A stretch of 48,846 bases of DNA from Deltaproteobacteria bacterium (GTDB lineage: Bacteria > Desulfobacterota > Desulfomonilia > UBA1062): NCBI GenBank assembly GCA_022703355.1, contig JAKLDU010000005.1:1-48846 (forward strand). The letters are read 5' to 3'. The translations under genes were made by a program, and so were the position numbers. Below the pieces are notes generated by a model. That model worked only from the letters and a program-made list of their open reading frames with translations, was not told the DNA's origin and searched no databases. Position 1 is the stretch's first letter, and each line of letters starts with the position of its first letter. This document shows positions 10,110 through 17,765 of the stretch, in pieces.

Positions 10110-11191
10110 TTCCGGCCCCCCTCCACGATTCCGCCGTCGACGGCCTTCTCCACGCCGGACACGACGATCTCCTCGTTCGGGGCGAGTCCGGAGAGGACCT
10201 CCACCCCATTGGCGCTCTTCCTGCCGGCCCTGATGAGGCGGTAGGTCATGACGCCGGAGGAGTCCACGACATAGACCCCTGCAAGCTGGCCCTTCTCGAC
10301 GATGGAAGCCTCGGGCACCAGGAGCGCGGTCCTCTTCCCCAGGGGTATGCGCACGCGGGCGAACATGCCGCTCTTGAGGGCCGGGTCGTCCACCGCAACC
10401 TTCAGGAGAAAGGTCCGCGACACGGCATCCACGGCGGGCACGACTTCCCGGACCCTGCCCTTGACGACCTTGTGCAGGGAGTCGACGGCCACCTCCACCG
10501 AAAGACCCGCCGTGATCCTGCCCGAGAGGCCTTCGCCGGCTGACGCCTCCACAAAGCGGCTCCCTTCCCCCTCCAGGGTGAGAAGGGGCATGCCGGGGGA
10601 GGCCATGCTCCCCGCGTCGACGTGCTTCTTCGTCACGCGGCCGGAGAAGGGCGCAGTGATGCGGGTGAACCCCAGGGCGGTCCGGGCCTCGCCGGCCATG
10701 GCCTGTGCACGGGCATACTCCGCCTCCGCCATTTTGAGCGCGGCCTCCACCTGGTCCATCTCCTGGCCGGTCAGGGCCTTCTGCTCGTAGAGGTTCCGGT
10801 AGCGGGTCCAAGTGGCCTTCGCGAGGTCCCGGTTCACCTTCGCGGCCTCCATGGCCAGGGAAGCCGCCTTCGCCCGCTCGGAGGCGTCCCGGTCGTCGAT
10901 GGCCGCGAGGAGCTCGCCCACCTTCACGGAATCGCCCTCGCGGACCTTCAGGGAGGTCACGGCCCCCATCACCCGGCTCGCGAGGATGCTCGCGCTGTCC
11001 GATTTCACGGTGCCCGCCGCCTCGAAGAGGTCGTCGATCTCCCGGGGAGAGGCCGCCTGCACCGTGACGCCGGTCACCCGGGCCCGCTTCACCGGGGCTT
11101 CCCCGCCGCCGCCACCGCAGCCCGCCATGCCGACGAGCACCAGCAGGCAGAGAGGCACGCATACGGCCCACGATCTTTTCTTTCCTGTCAT
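10106..11191 (-). CDS. RND efflux periplasmic adaptor (membrane fusion) lipoprotein
   Basis: A 361-residue adaptor linking the permease to the outer-membrane channel. The N-terminus is a lipoprotein signal, with hydrophobic AVCVPLCLLVLVGMAGC and lipidated Cys25. Next come the first biotinyl-lipoyl half (ILASRVMGAVTSLKVREGDS), a helical hairpin, the second lipoyl half (RITAPFSGRVTKKHVDAGS), a beta-barrel, and a membrane-proximal domain ending EEIVVSGVEKAVDGG. ATG at 11191 follows AGGAAGGGATGAG; a Met 12 codons upstream (11227) would bury the signal peptide behind a charged extension, so I rejected it. It lies 51 bp downstream of the TolC gene. Confidence 0.93.
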   Translation of the reverse strand: MTGKKRSWAVCVPLCLLVLVGMAGCGGGGGEAPVKRARVTGVTVQAASPREIDDLFEAAGTVKSDSASILASRVMGAVTSLKVREGDSVKVGELLAAIDDRDASERAKAASLAMEAAKVNRDLAKATWTRYRNLYEQKALTGQEMDQVEAALKMAEAEYARAQAMAGEARTALGFTRITAPFSGRVTKKHVDAGSMASPGMPLLTLEGEGSRFVEASAGEGLSGRITAGLSVEVAVDSLHKVVKGRVREVVPAVDAVSRTFLLKVAVDDPALKSGMFARVRIPLGKRTALLVPEASIVEKGQLAGVYVVDSSGVMTYRLIRAGRKSANGVEVLSGLAPNEEIVVSGVEKAVDGGIVEGGRK

Positions 11192-11242
11192 CTCATCCCT
11201 TCCTCTGTCACGATATGCCGCAGCCATGCCGGACCTCCCGTC

Positions 11243-12631
11243 TCACTCGCCCACGCCCAGGTCTTCGAGCATGGTCCCGCCCTCGAAGCTCAGGGTCGCC
11301 GCCGCGATCCCGACGGCGTTTTCCCGCTCCACGACCGCGGCCCTCGCCTGCTCGAGGCTGGCCTGGGCGCTCAGGAGGTCCGCCAGGGGCGCGAGGCCGT
11401 TCTCGTAGCGCAGCCTGATGAGCCGGGTGCTTTCCTCGGCGGTGGCGAGGGCCTGCCGCGCCAGCTCGCTGTTCATCCTCGCCTCCTCCGCGTTCAGCCA
11501 GGCCTCGCGGATCCGGTACGAGATCCCCTGCTTCATGGCCTGGAGCGACTGCTCGGCCTGGTTCGCCAGGTGCTTCGCCTTCGCCCGCTGGTACTCCCGC
11601 TTCGTCCCGTCGAAAAAATCCCACCTCAGGAAGGCCGAGGCCTGCCAGCTTTTTCCCTCTGAGCCGAAGGGCGTGTCCCGGTCATCCCGCTGGTAGGCCG
11701 CACCCACCCCCAGGGTGGGCAGATAGCCCGCCTCCGCCAGGGAGACGCCTTTTCTCGCAATCTCCGTCCTCAAGGACGCGGCCTTGAGATCGCTCCTGTC
11801 CAGGGCCGTGCCGGTGTAATGGGTAAAATCCCTGAAGGGCAGGACCACGGGCTCCTCGGCCGCGTCGACCCGCTCGCCCGCCGCGGTGAGCAGGCCCAGC
11901 CTCTCCCGGGCCAGGGCGAGGTCTTTCCGGGCGGAGTTGGCGCGCTGCCGGGCCTCCATGAGGGCGGTGGCGGTGCGCAGGGTGTCCGCGTACTGGGCCA
12001 GGCCGTTTTTGTGCCTCAGGGACGCGAGCCGCACGTTCTCCTGTGCCTCCTCGATGCCCCTGGCCGAGGCCCTCACGTGCCCGCGGGCGCTCTGCACCAT
12101 GAGCCAGGCCCTGGTCACGGAAAAGGCGGTCTCCTCCTTTTTCGTCTTCAGGTCACCCGCCGCTGCCTGCGCCTCCTTCCTGGACATGGAGAGGCTCACC
12201 AGGGCGGGCTGCAGGAACAGGGGCTGCTCGACGGCGACGGTGGTCTGGAAGTCGCCGATGGGGTCCGGGTCGTTGAGGAGGTCGGGACTGAAGTCGCCGG
12301 TCGTGATGCGCTCCTGGTTGAGGCGGGACATGAAGGCGTAGCCCGGGGTCGTGGTGCGGAGGTAGCGCTCCTCCAGCCACACCCTTGGCAGAAGCGAGGA
12401 GCGGGCAACGCCGACGTCCTTTTCCCGGGCATGAAGGCCTTCCTTCCGGGCGAGGACCTCGTGGTTGTTCTCCAGGGCCATGCGCACCGCGTCCGCAAGC
12501 CCGAGCTTCCGCCCGGCTTCGGCGTCCAGGGCCGGTGTGACCGGAGGCGCAAGCAGGGAGAGCGCCGCCCAGAGTAGCAGCCCGCCTGCGAGTGGGTACA
12601 TTTTGGCTCTGGAAGTCAGAGCTGAAACCAT
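11243..12631 (-). CDS. TolC-family outer-membrane efflux channel
   Basis: A 462-residue outer-membrane efflux protein. It has a signal peptide (GGLLLWAALSLLAPPVTPALD) and two repeated helical outer-membrane efflux domains. LADAVRMALENNHEV opens the first repeat; the matching ITYRIREAWLNAEEARM-type segment of the second repeat is visible as SYRIREAWLNAEEARMN, followed by TRLIRLRYENGLAPLADLL. ATG at 12631 follows GGGGAGGAGAAC; the frame stays open upstream to 12790, but that stretch has no ribosome site and would precede the signal peptide. It is the first gene of the operon and faces a 629-bp upstream region. Confidence 0.92.
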   Translation of the reverse strand: MVSALTSRAKMYPLAGGLLLWAALSLLAPPVTPALDAEAGRKLGLADAVRMALENNHEVLARKEGLHAREKDVGVARSSLLPRVWLEERYLRTTTPGYAFMSRLNQERITTGDFSPDLLNDPDPIGDFQTTVAVEQPLFLQPALVSLSMSRKEAQAAAGDLKTKKEETAFSVTRAWLMVQSARGHVRASARGIEEAQENVRLASLRHKNGLAQYADTLRTATALMEARQRANSARKDLALARERLGLLTAAGERVDAAEEPVVLPFRDFTHYTGTALDRSDLKAASLRTEIARKGVSLAEAGYLPTLGVGAAYQRDDRDTPFGSEGKSWQASAFLRWDFFDGTKREYQRAKAKHLANQAEQSLQAMKQGISYRIREAWLNAEEARMNSELARQALATAEESTRLIRLRYENGLAPLADLLSAQASLEQARAAVVERENAVGIAAATLSFEGGTMLEDLGVGE

Positions 12632-12868
12632 GTTCTCCTCCCCTTTCACGCGATATAGACCGCCAGAATGTTCTACTGAATTTATAATAATAATACCAAC
12701 ATATTCAATGCCTGCACGTTCGTTGCCCATGAACCGCCCCTGGCGGGGCTCCTCCGTGTTCGGAAAACCATCACATCTCAGAGGTGGCAAGATGGTTCAA
12801 TCGGCTGCCCCTCCATGTAAGGAAAAACCGGCACGGATGCCGGCTGACGGAATCTTTCTTTCCCATTA

Positions 12869-12882
12869 TTGATCCAGATCAG
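12869..12882. promoter_or_regulatory. FNR-type palindrome (candidate operator)
   Basis: TTGATCCAGATCAG matches the classical FNR consensus TTGAT-N4-ATCAA at nine of ten positions. It lies in the divergent region between the TolC operon (start 12631) and the NifX-like gene (start 13261). Neither side has a convincing -10 box at the distance expected for class II activation, so the target is unclear. Confidence 0.35.
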
Positions 12883-13072
12883 GGGCGTCGTCATCGAACT
12901 GTTGCATTTACTCCGGGCATCTCTTTTTTTCGGCTATTTGCAAGATATGGTTGAAACTGGCAATTTACAGTAAGGAATTTATGACTTCTCTTCAATCGCA
13001 TTCGCCGTCTTCACCTACGAAAACTTCAAACAGGGCATCCATACCCCCCTCATCCTTCCTGACACGAATGTT

Positions 13073-13100
13073 TTGACATGACCTTGGATCACCATATATG
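13073..13100 (+). promoter_or_regulatory. Sigma-70-like promoter candidate
   Basis: TTGACA (13073-13078), 16 bp, then TATATG (13095-13100): a perfect -35 box with a 4/6 -10 box. It points at the NifX-like gene at 13261 and would give a leader of about 150 nt. Confidence 0.4.
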
Positions 13101-13260
13101 GGCTTGATGCCGGTGGGCTTTTCGGGGTATGGTGTCAAGCGCCAGTGCCAATACACCAGTGTGTGGTATATGGCAGGAAAGCTGTTTCCTCTCCACCCTC
13201 ATCTGTCGGTGATGCTGACGCCGGAGAGGGGCAGCGGCATATACGTGGATGGAGGGAATC

Positions 13261-13620
13261 ATGAAAATTGCGTTGCCATCGATCGGGAGCGTGGTCGACG
13301 GACATTTCGGGCACTGTGAGTATTTCACTGTTTTTACGGTCGATGACCAGAAGAATATCCTGAGCGAGGAGGTTGTGCAGCCGCCTGCAGGCTGTGGCTG
13401 CAAGTCCAACATTGTGGACATTCTTGCGGAGATGGGGGTGAAGGTTATGCTCGCGGGGAATATGGGGGCAGGTGCGGTCAATGTGCTGGGCTCTCATGGG
13501 ATAGCTGTTGTACGCGGATGCAGCGGAGACCTGCGAAAAGTGGTGGAAGACTGGCTTGGCGGTTCATTGAGCGACTCCGGCTCGACGTGCGCGGCGCACG
13601 ATGGGTGCGACAGCCATTAG
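13261..13620 (+). CDS. NifX/NifB-like (FeMo-cofactor-binding fold) protein 1
   Basis: A 119-residue single-domain protein of the dinitrogenase iron-molybdenum cofactor family (PF02579-like), the RNase-H-like fold that carries metal-sulfur clusters in NifX, NafY and the orange protein of Desulfovibrio. Family marks are the first strand MKIALPSIG, the cofactor-loop region GHFGHCEYFTVF with His and Cys, GCGCKSN, the glycine-rich VMLAGNMGAGAVNVL and the terminal helix DLRKVVEDWLGG. The C-terminal tail adds further Cys and His (CAAHDGCDSH), possible metal ligands. ATG at 13261 follows GGAGGG at 13251-13256; the ATG at 13249 lacks such a site. It converges with the DUF166 gene. Confidence 0.88.
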   Translation: MKIALPSIGSVVDGHFGHCEYFTVFTVDDQKNILSEEVVQPPAGCGCKSNIVDILAEMGVKVMLAGNMGAGAVNVLGSHGIAVVRGCSGDLRKVVEDWLGGSLSDSGSTCAAHDGCDSH

Positions 13621-13675
13621 AGGGAACAGCGGCAGTCAGGCTGGTATGCCTTTTCCGGCATCCGCATAGGATTCA

Positions 13676-14344
13676 TTACCGTCTCGAGCCCCTCGAACGC
13701 GAGACGGCGATGGCCCTTTCCAATGCAGCCCTGTGGAGCTCTCCCGAAAAATGCACAGGGCTTCTCCCGTACAGCACATCCCACCCGGCGGGGTCGGCCG
13801 TGCAGAAGAACTGTGCCTCGAGGCCGATATGAACAGGAGCGTCTTCCATTCGGATTCCGACCGTCTGTTTAGCCGCCTCCCAAGTTGCGCCACAGGGCGC
13901 TCCGTGCAGGACGGTAATTCTGGAAACCCTCCCGTCGACAACGACCGTCTCAAACTCCGGAGTTCCGAAGATTCTGCCATACTCGCCCAAGTCTTCCCTC
14001 CGGGGCAGTGCACAGCAGATCCTGGGCGTAATGACACATCCCCGGGTGGTTCTCCTGTTCGAGGCTATCACCGGAATCTTAAGCTCACTGCAGAGAGACC
14101 AGAGGTCGCTGGAAAGGTCCGGGTGCTTCAGATAGTCAAGGACCAGGTCCGCTGCGATGACTCGCGGGAGGTACTCCCCCCCGTTTTCAACGACATCGGG
14201 CAGAGCCTCATCGATATCGCAGGTTTCAACCTCGAAGCGGTCCCCTCCGAAAAGTCCGATCCCCCTGATCTTGTTTTTCCCGCTTCCATTCTGCTGAAAA
14301 ACGAGAATGCGCTGGGGCTCTCCTTTTGCACGACGGTCTTCCAT
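13676..14344 (-). CDS. DUF166-family protein
   Basis: A 222-residue protein that I assign to DUF166, a family of unknown function found in methanogens and anaerobic bacteria. Key segments are RILVFQQNGSGKNKI, ETCDIDEALPDVVENG, IPVIASNRRTTRGCVITPRI followed by CCALP, and VLHGAPCGATWEAAKQ. The clustered cysteines (RGC, CCAL, APCGAT) suggest metal or cluster binding, but that is inference. ATG at 14344 has only a weak ribosome site, so the start is uncertain by a few codons. It is transcribed divergently from the DUF134 gene and convergently with NifX-like gene 1, consistent with one functional neighbourhood. Confidence 0.72.
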   Translation of the reverse strand: MEDRRAKGEPQRILVFQQNGSGKNKIRGIGLFGGDRFEVETCDIDEALPDVVENGGEYLPRVIAADLVLDYLKHPDLSSDLWSLCSELKIPVIASNRRTTRGCVITPRICCALPRREDLGEYGRIFGTPEFETVVVDGRVSRITVLHGAPCGATWEAAKQTVGIRMEDAPVHIGLEAQFFCTADPAGWDVLYGRSPVHFSGELHRAALERAIAVSRSRGSRR

Positions 14345-14503
14345 GGGGTATCGAATCTTTCAAGCCGCTTTTTCTTCGCTCCTTTTCCTGATATGCCCCT
14401 TGAAGCCATCCCGTCAATACTCATCGCTGTGCATTGGGGCCTTGACGCCCGAGACGTACAGGTTTAATAATTAGCATATGCCAAGTCAGGAGATGCATGA
14501 TCA

Positions 14504-14902
14504 ATGCCCCGGACCCGAAAATGCAGGAGGATTTCGCATCTGCCCGACATCCTCTACTTCAAACCGGCAGGCATCCCAGCTCGTGAACTGGACGAAGTGA
14601 CACTCGCACTGGACGAGATGGAAGCCGTGCGCCTTGCCGACCTGGAGGGCTTGTACCAGGAGGAGGCCGCCGGGCGAATGAATATATCGAGGCAGACCTT
14701 CGCAAACATTCTCGCATCTGCCCGCCGTACAATAGCGGAGGCGCTCGTATCGGGCAAGGCCTTAAAAATAGAAGGCGGCAATATCGAAGTGAAGGGAGCG
14801 CGTCTTTTCTGCGCACATTGCCGCAACGAGTGGATGATCCTGGGAGATCAGCATGTCCGTGCGCGGTGCCCACGGTGTGGTGCTCCAGGTACTCAACCGT
14901 GA
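14504..14902 (+). CDS. DUF134 (UPF0251) predicted DNA-binding protein with zinc ribbon
   Basis: A 132-residue protein of the DUF134 family. It opens with the signature PRTRKCRRI and FKPAGIPARELDEVTLALDE. A sigma-70-region-4-like helix-turn-helix follows at about residues 38-80 (EMEAVRLADLEGLYQEEAAG, then SRQTFANILASARRTIAEAL). The C-terminus is a zinc ribbon with CAHC and CPRC pairs. It probably binds DNA. In other anaerobes this family is repeatedly adjacent to NifX-like and Mrp genes, as here. It lies 134 bp upstream of the first sigma-54 activator on the same strand. Confidence 0.85.
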   Translation: MPRTRKCRRISHLPDILYFKPAGIPARELDEVTLALDEMEAVRLADLEGLYQEEAAGRMNISRQTFANILASARRTIAEALVSGKALKIEGGNIEVKGARLFCAHCRNEWMILGDQHVRARCPRCGAPGTQP

Positions 14903-15035
14903 ACAAAGCACTGAAGGTCAAGCCTGGAGAACGCAGGCAGCGAAAAGACCACTGTAAAAAAGCACAAAGAAGAGGGCACCGGATGAACGGCTCCATCTTT
15001 GGAGTCTCGCTTCCCGTGCTCGTGAAAGGCCTCAC

Positions 15036-16421
15036 GTGAAGAAACAGAAAAAGACAGCCGCCTCATCTTTATCATCGACCGACTCCATACTGGAGAGCAT
15101 CTCGGACGGGGTGTTCACGGTTGACCAGGACTGGCGCATCACCTCGTTCAACAGGGCCGCCTCGAAGATCACCGGCATCCCTCGCGAAGAGGCTATGGGC
15201 AGGTTCTGCTCCGACGTGTTCCGGTCGAGTATGTGCGAAGCCGACTGCGCCCTGCGAAAGACACTGAGGTCCGGGAAGCCTGCCATAGGGAGATCCTGCT
15301 ACATTATCGACTCGAATGGGCGTCGCATCCCCATCAGCGTCTCCACCGCCGTGCTCAAGGATGGGCAAGGAAGAATCGCAGGAGGAGCCGAGACGTTCCG
15401 CGACCTGACAGAGCTGGAGGAACTCCGCCAGGAACTCAAGGTGCGCTCTCACGTGGGGAACCTCGTGAGCCTGAGCCCGGTCATGCAGAAGGTCTTCGAG
15501 GTGATCCCGGCGGTAGCGGCCAGCCCCAGCACCGTGCTGATCCTCGGCGAGACAGGCACCGGCAAGGAACTCGTGGCCAGGACCATCCATGAGTTGAGTC
15601 CGCGGAAGGACGGTCCGTTTACCGCCGTCAACTGCGGGGCCCTGCCCGATGCGCTGCTGGAGTCAGAGCTGTTCGGCTACAAGGCGGGAGCTTTTACCGG
15701 GGCGAACAGGGACAAGCCGGGCCGGTTCGCCCTTGCCAAGGGGGGCACCCTCTTTCTGGACGAGATCGGAGAAGTGAGCCCTGCCCTGCAGGTGAAACTT
15801 CTGCGTGTCCTCCAGGACAGGGTCTACGAGCCCCTCGGATCGGTTCGCTCCGAGAAAGCGGATGTCCGGGTGATCGCTGCGACAAACAGGGACCTCTCCG
15901 GGCTCGTGAAAAAAGGCCTCTTCCGCGAAGACCTCTACTACCGCATCAATGTGGTGCGCTTGGAGCTGCCTCCTCTGAGGAAACGCAAGGAGGACATCCC
16001 CTCCCTTGCCGAGCATTTTATCACCCGCTTCAACAGGCTGCAGGAAAAAGCAGTCCAGGGACTGACCTCCGACGCCCTCTCTCTGCTCATGGCCCACGAC
16101 TGGCCGGGAAACATCCGCGAGCTCGAAAATGCCGTGGAGCGTGCCTTCATCCTCTGCAGCAAAGGCTCCATCGGCGTATGTCACCTGCCCGAGGAGCTTA
16201 CGGTCCGCTATTGCGACAGCACGATGCCATCGAGCATGCGGTCCGCACGGGATACCCTGGAGGCCCTAACCATCCGGAAGGCCCTGGAGAGGAACAAGGG
16301 AAGCAGAATCGCGGCGGCGCGTGAACTCGGCATCCACAAGAGTACCCTGTTCCGTAAGATCAGGAAGCTGGGGGTCTCCCGTGCAGGCAAAGAAGGCCCA
16401 TCGCAGAAGCGAAAAGAGTGA
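15036..16421 (+). CDS. Sigma-54-dependent transcriptional activator 1 (PAS-AAA-Fis)
   Basis: A 461-residue bacterial enhancer-binding protein. A PAS sensor (about 15-130) contains the paired cysteines C67 and C71 in MCEADCALRKTL. The AAA+ domain has Walker A GETGTGKE at 171-178, the sigma-54 contact loop GAFTGA at 219-224 and Walker B LFLDEIGE at about 239-246. A Fis-type helix-turn-helix ends the protein (ALERNKGSRIAAARELGIHK). GTG at 15036 follows AAAGG; an 18-codon ORF (14983-15039, MNGSIFGVSL...) overlaps the start as GTGA and might couple translation. It is the likely activator of some of the sigma-54 promoters in this window and a paralogue of activator 2. Confidence 0.93.
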   Translation: MKKQKKTAASSLSSTDSILESISDGVFTVDQDWRITSFNRAASKITGIPREEAMGRFCSDVFRSSMCEADCALRKTLRSGKPAIGRSCYIIDSNGRRIPISVSTAVLKDGQGRIAGGAETFRDLTELEELRQELKVRSHVGNLVSLSPVMQKVFEVIPAVAASPSTVLILGETGTGKELVARTIHELSPRKDGPFTAVNCGALPDALLESELFGYKAGAFTGANRDKPGRFALAKGGTLFLDEIGEVSPALQVKLLRVLQDRVYEPLGSVRSEKADVRVIAATNRDLSGLVKKGLFREDLYYRINVVRLELPPLRKRKEDIPSLAEHFITRFNRLQEKAVQGLTSDALSLLMAHDWPGNIRELENAVERAFILCSKGSIGVCHLPEELTVRYCDSTMPSSMRSARDTLEALTIRKALERNKGSRIAAARELGIHKSTLFRKIRKLGVSRAGKEGPSQKRKE

Positions 16422-16538
16422 ACCGGGGAATCAACGTGCCCGGCATGATCATTCCGCGCACGTGGAGCTGCTGCCGCAGGGAAACTTGCACGGGGGGTTC
16501 TGCCTTTTCGTGAACAATGCTCTTTTACCCCGCTTTAC

Positions 16539-16567
16539 TTGTCGATCTGCATACCCGGGGCTAATAT
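16539..16567 (+). promoter_or_regulatory. Sigma-70-like promoter before the peroxiredoxin gene
   Basis: TTGTCG (16539-16544), 17 bp, TAATAT (16562-16567): 4/6 matches in each box at ideal spacing, in the AT-rich part of the 230-bp gap after activator 1. Confidence 0.45.
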
Positions 16568-16651
16568 ATTTAATAATTCGTTTTACAAAAGTCCCCCGGC
16601 ACGATCCGGGAGACGGATCATGGATATCGAACGCATGGAAGGAGGAGATGT

Positions 16652-17371
16652 ATGCCCGAAGAGATCAAGGCAGGGTGTGCGCGGCCCACTGGCGGCCCGG
16701 TGGGGGAAGCCCCCGAAAGAACCGCTCCTGCAGGGACTGGACCGGTAAAGGAGGAAAAGGGCATGATCAAGGTTGGGGGCAAGGCCCCGGATTTTACGGC
16801 ACCGGCGTACCTGGGAGGCAAGTTCGTACAGGTGAAGCTCTCCGATTACCTCGGCAAATGGGTGGTGCTCTGCTTCTACCCCGGAGACTTCACCTTTGTC
16901 TGAGCGACCGAGATCTCGGCAGTTGCCGAGAAATATCCCGAGTATCGGAAGCTCGGGGTCGAGGTCTTTTCCATGAGCGTGGACAGCGTGTTTGTGCACA
17001 AGATGTGGAACGATCACGAGCTTACGAAGATGGTATCCGGCGGCGTGCCATTTGCCATGCTCTCTGACGGCGGCGGCCGGGTGGGGAGCGTGTACGGCGT
17101 GTACGACCAGGATGCGGGCGTGGAGATGCGCGGCCGCTTCATCATCGACCCGGACGGGGTCATCCAGGGCTATGAGGTGCTCACGCCCCCCGTGGGCAGG
17201 AACGTGGACGAAACTATCCGCCAGATCCAGGCCTTCCAGGTCGTGCGGAACAGCAAAGGAACCGAGGCCACGCCTTCGGGCTGGAAGCCGGGCAAGATGA
17301 CGCTCAAGCCCGGACCGGACCTCGTGGGCAAGGTGTGGGAGGTATGGAAGACTTCCATGGCCTTTGACTGA
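16652..17371 (+). CDS. prxU: Selenocysteine-containing peroxiredoxin (in-frame UGA at 16901-16903)
   Basis: A peroxiredoxin that reduces peroxides with a selenocysteine in place of the peroxidatic Cys. Upstream of the UGA the frame reads FYPGDFTFV; downstream it continues without a break as [17 protein letters not shown], exactly where other peroxiredoxins have FVCPTEI. Residue 84 is therefore Sec. Reading through gives 239 residues, a normal length, with the usual [13 protein letters not shown] and [13 protein letters not shown] segments. A SECIS-like hairpin follows the UGA. No Cys occurs after the Sec, so it is a one-selenol type. Two starts have good ribosome sites: 16652 (GGAGGAG) and 16763 (AAAGGAGG, giving [11 protein letters not shown], 202 residues). 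I give the longer form. Confidence 0.93.
16901..16931 (+). promoter_or_regulatory. UGA(Sec) codon and bacterial SECIS-like hairpin
   Basis: UGA is at 16901-16903. The hairpin is UCUCGGC (16914-16920), loop AGUU, GCCGAGA (16925-16931): seven perfect pairs, loop starting 18 nt after the UGA and a G at loop position 2. Bacterial SECIS elements have a short apical loop with an early G at this distance. Confidence 0.85.
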
Positions 17372-17411
17372 GCCCTTTCCTGCGAGGTTTGTTTCACTTT
17401 AGGGTTGCAGA

Positions 17412-17448
17412 CGGAGGAGAAATACGACGAGTTCGTGTCTCTCCTCCG
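17412..17448. terminator. Inverted repeat between convergent genes
   Basis: CGGAGGAGA (17412-17420) is perfectly complementary to TCTCCTCCG (17440-17448) around a 19-nt loop. It separates the peroxiredoxin gene from the convergent TRIC fragment. No T-tract follows on either strand, so it would be a hairpin-only or weak terminator. Confidence 0.4.
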
Positions 17449-17465
17449 CAGTGAAGGAAGACTCC

Positions 17466-17744
17466 TCATCCCTGCGAGCCGAACGATCTTTTCCGGCCGC
17501 TGGCGATCCTCGGTGCGACGAGGAAGACCATGAGCCCTGCCGCGATGCAGGCAAGCAGATGTCTTTCGTCACCGATCGACATAGGCGGAGTGACCCTGAA
17601 TACGATGTCCCTGATCACCCCTCCCCCGGCACCTGTCGAGAGGACCAGCACACCCAGCAGGTCGAGCTCGTGATTCACGGTGCAAAATCCACCCGAGACC
17701 GCAGAAATGGACGTTGCGGGAATATCCATGGGGTACATGATCAT
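17466..17744 (-). pseudogene. Truncated TRIC/UPF0126-type channel protein remnant
   Basis: A 92-codon frame with one TRIC (UPF0126, YicG-like) repeat: ISAVSGGFCTVNHELDLLGV, then STGAGGGVIRDIVF and a second hydrophobic stretch LLACIAAGLMVFLVAP. Family members have two such repeats and about 200 residues; here the second half is missing and the first helix is degenerate, so I read it as a remnant of a cation channel. It lies directly downstream of the radical SAM gene. Confidence 0.6.
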
Positions 17745-17765
17745 AAGGCCGCGCCTTTCACCTGC

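Larger units (their letters stand above)
12632..13260. other. 629-bp intergenic region between the efflux operon and the first NifX-like gene
   Basis: I see no credible gene here. The region is clearly AT-richer than the efflux operon (for example TTTATAATAATAATACC near 12679-12695) and marks the border of the accessory region. It holds a FNR-type palindrome at 12869-12882 and a sigma-70-like promoter at 13073-13100. The leader before the NifX-like gene has an imperfect inverted repeat (TGCCAATACACCA opposite TGGTATATGGCA, about 13145-13175) that could fold in the transcript. Within it TGGCAGGAAAGCTGT is only a weak sigma-54 match, so I do not call it. Confidence 0.6.

Noticed and set aside
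10110-11171. 354-codon upstream extension of the RND permease frame
   Set aside because: It overlaps the adaptor gene in another frame and is Gly/Arg-rich; the permease starts at 10109 with an ATGA overlap.
13165-13181. TGGCAGGAAAGCTGT as a sigma-54 promoter for NifX-like gene 1
   Set aside because: The -12 element has GT instead of the essential GC; three real sigma-54 promoters in the window match far better.
14983-15039. 18-codon leader ORF (MNGSIFGVSL...) overlapping the GTG of activator 1
   Set aside because: It has a possible ribosome site and GTGA overlap, but it is too short and too weakly supported to call as a gene.
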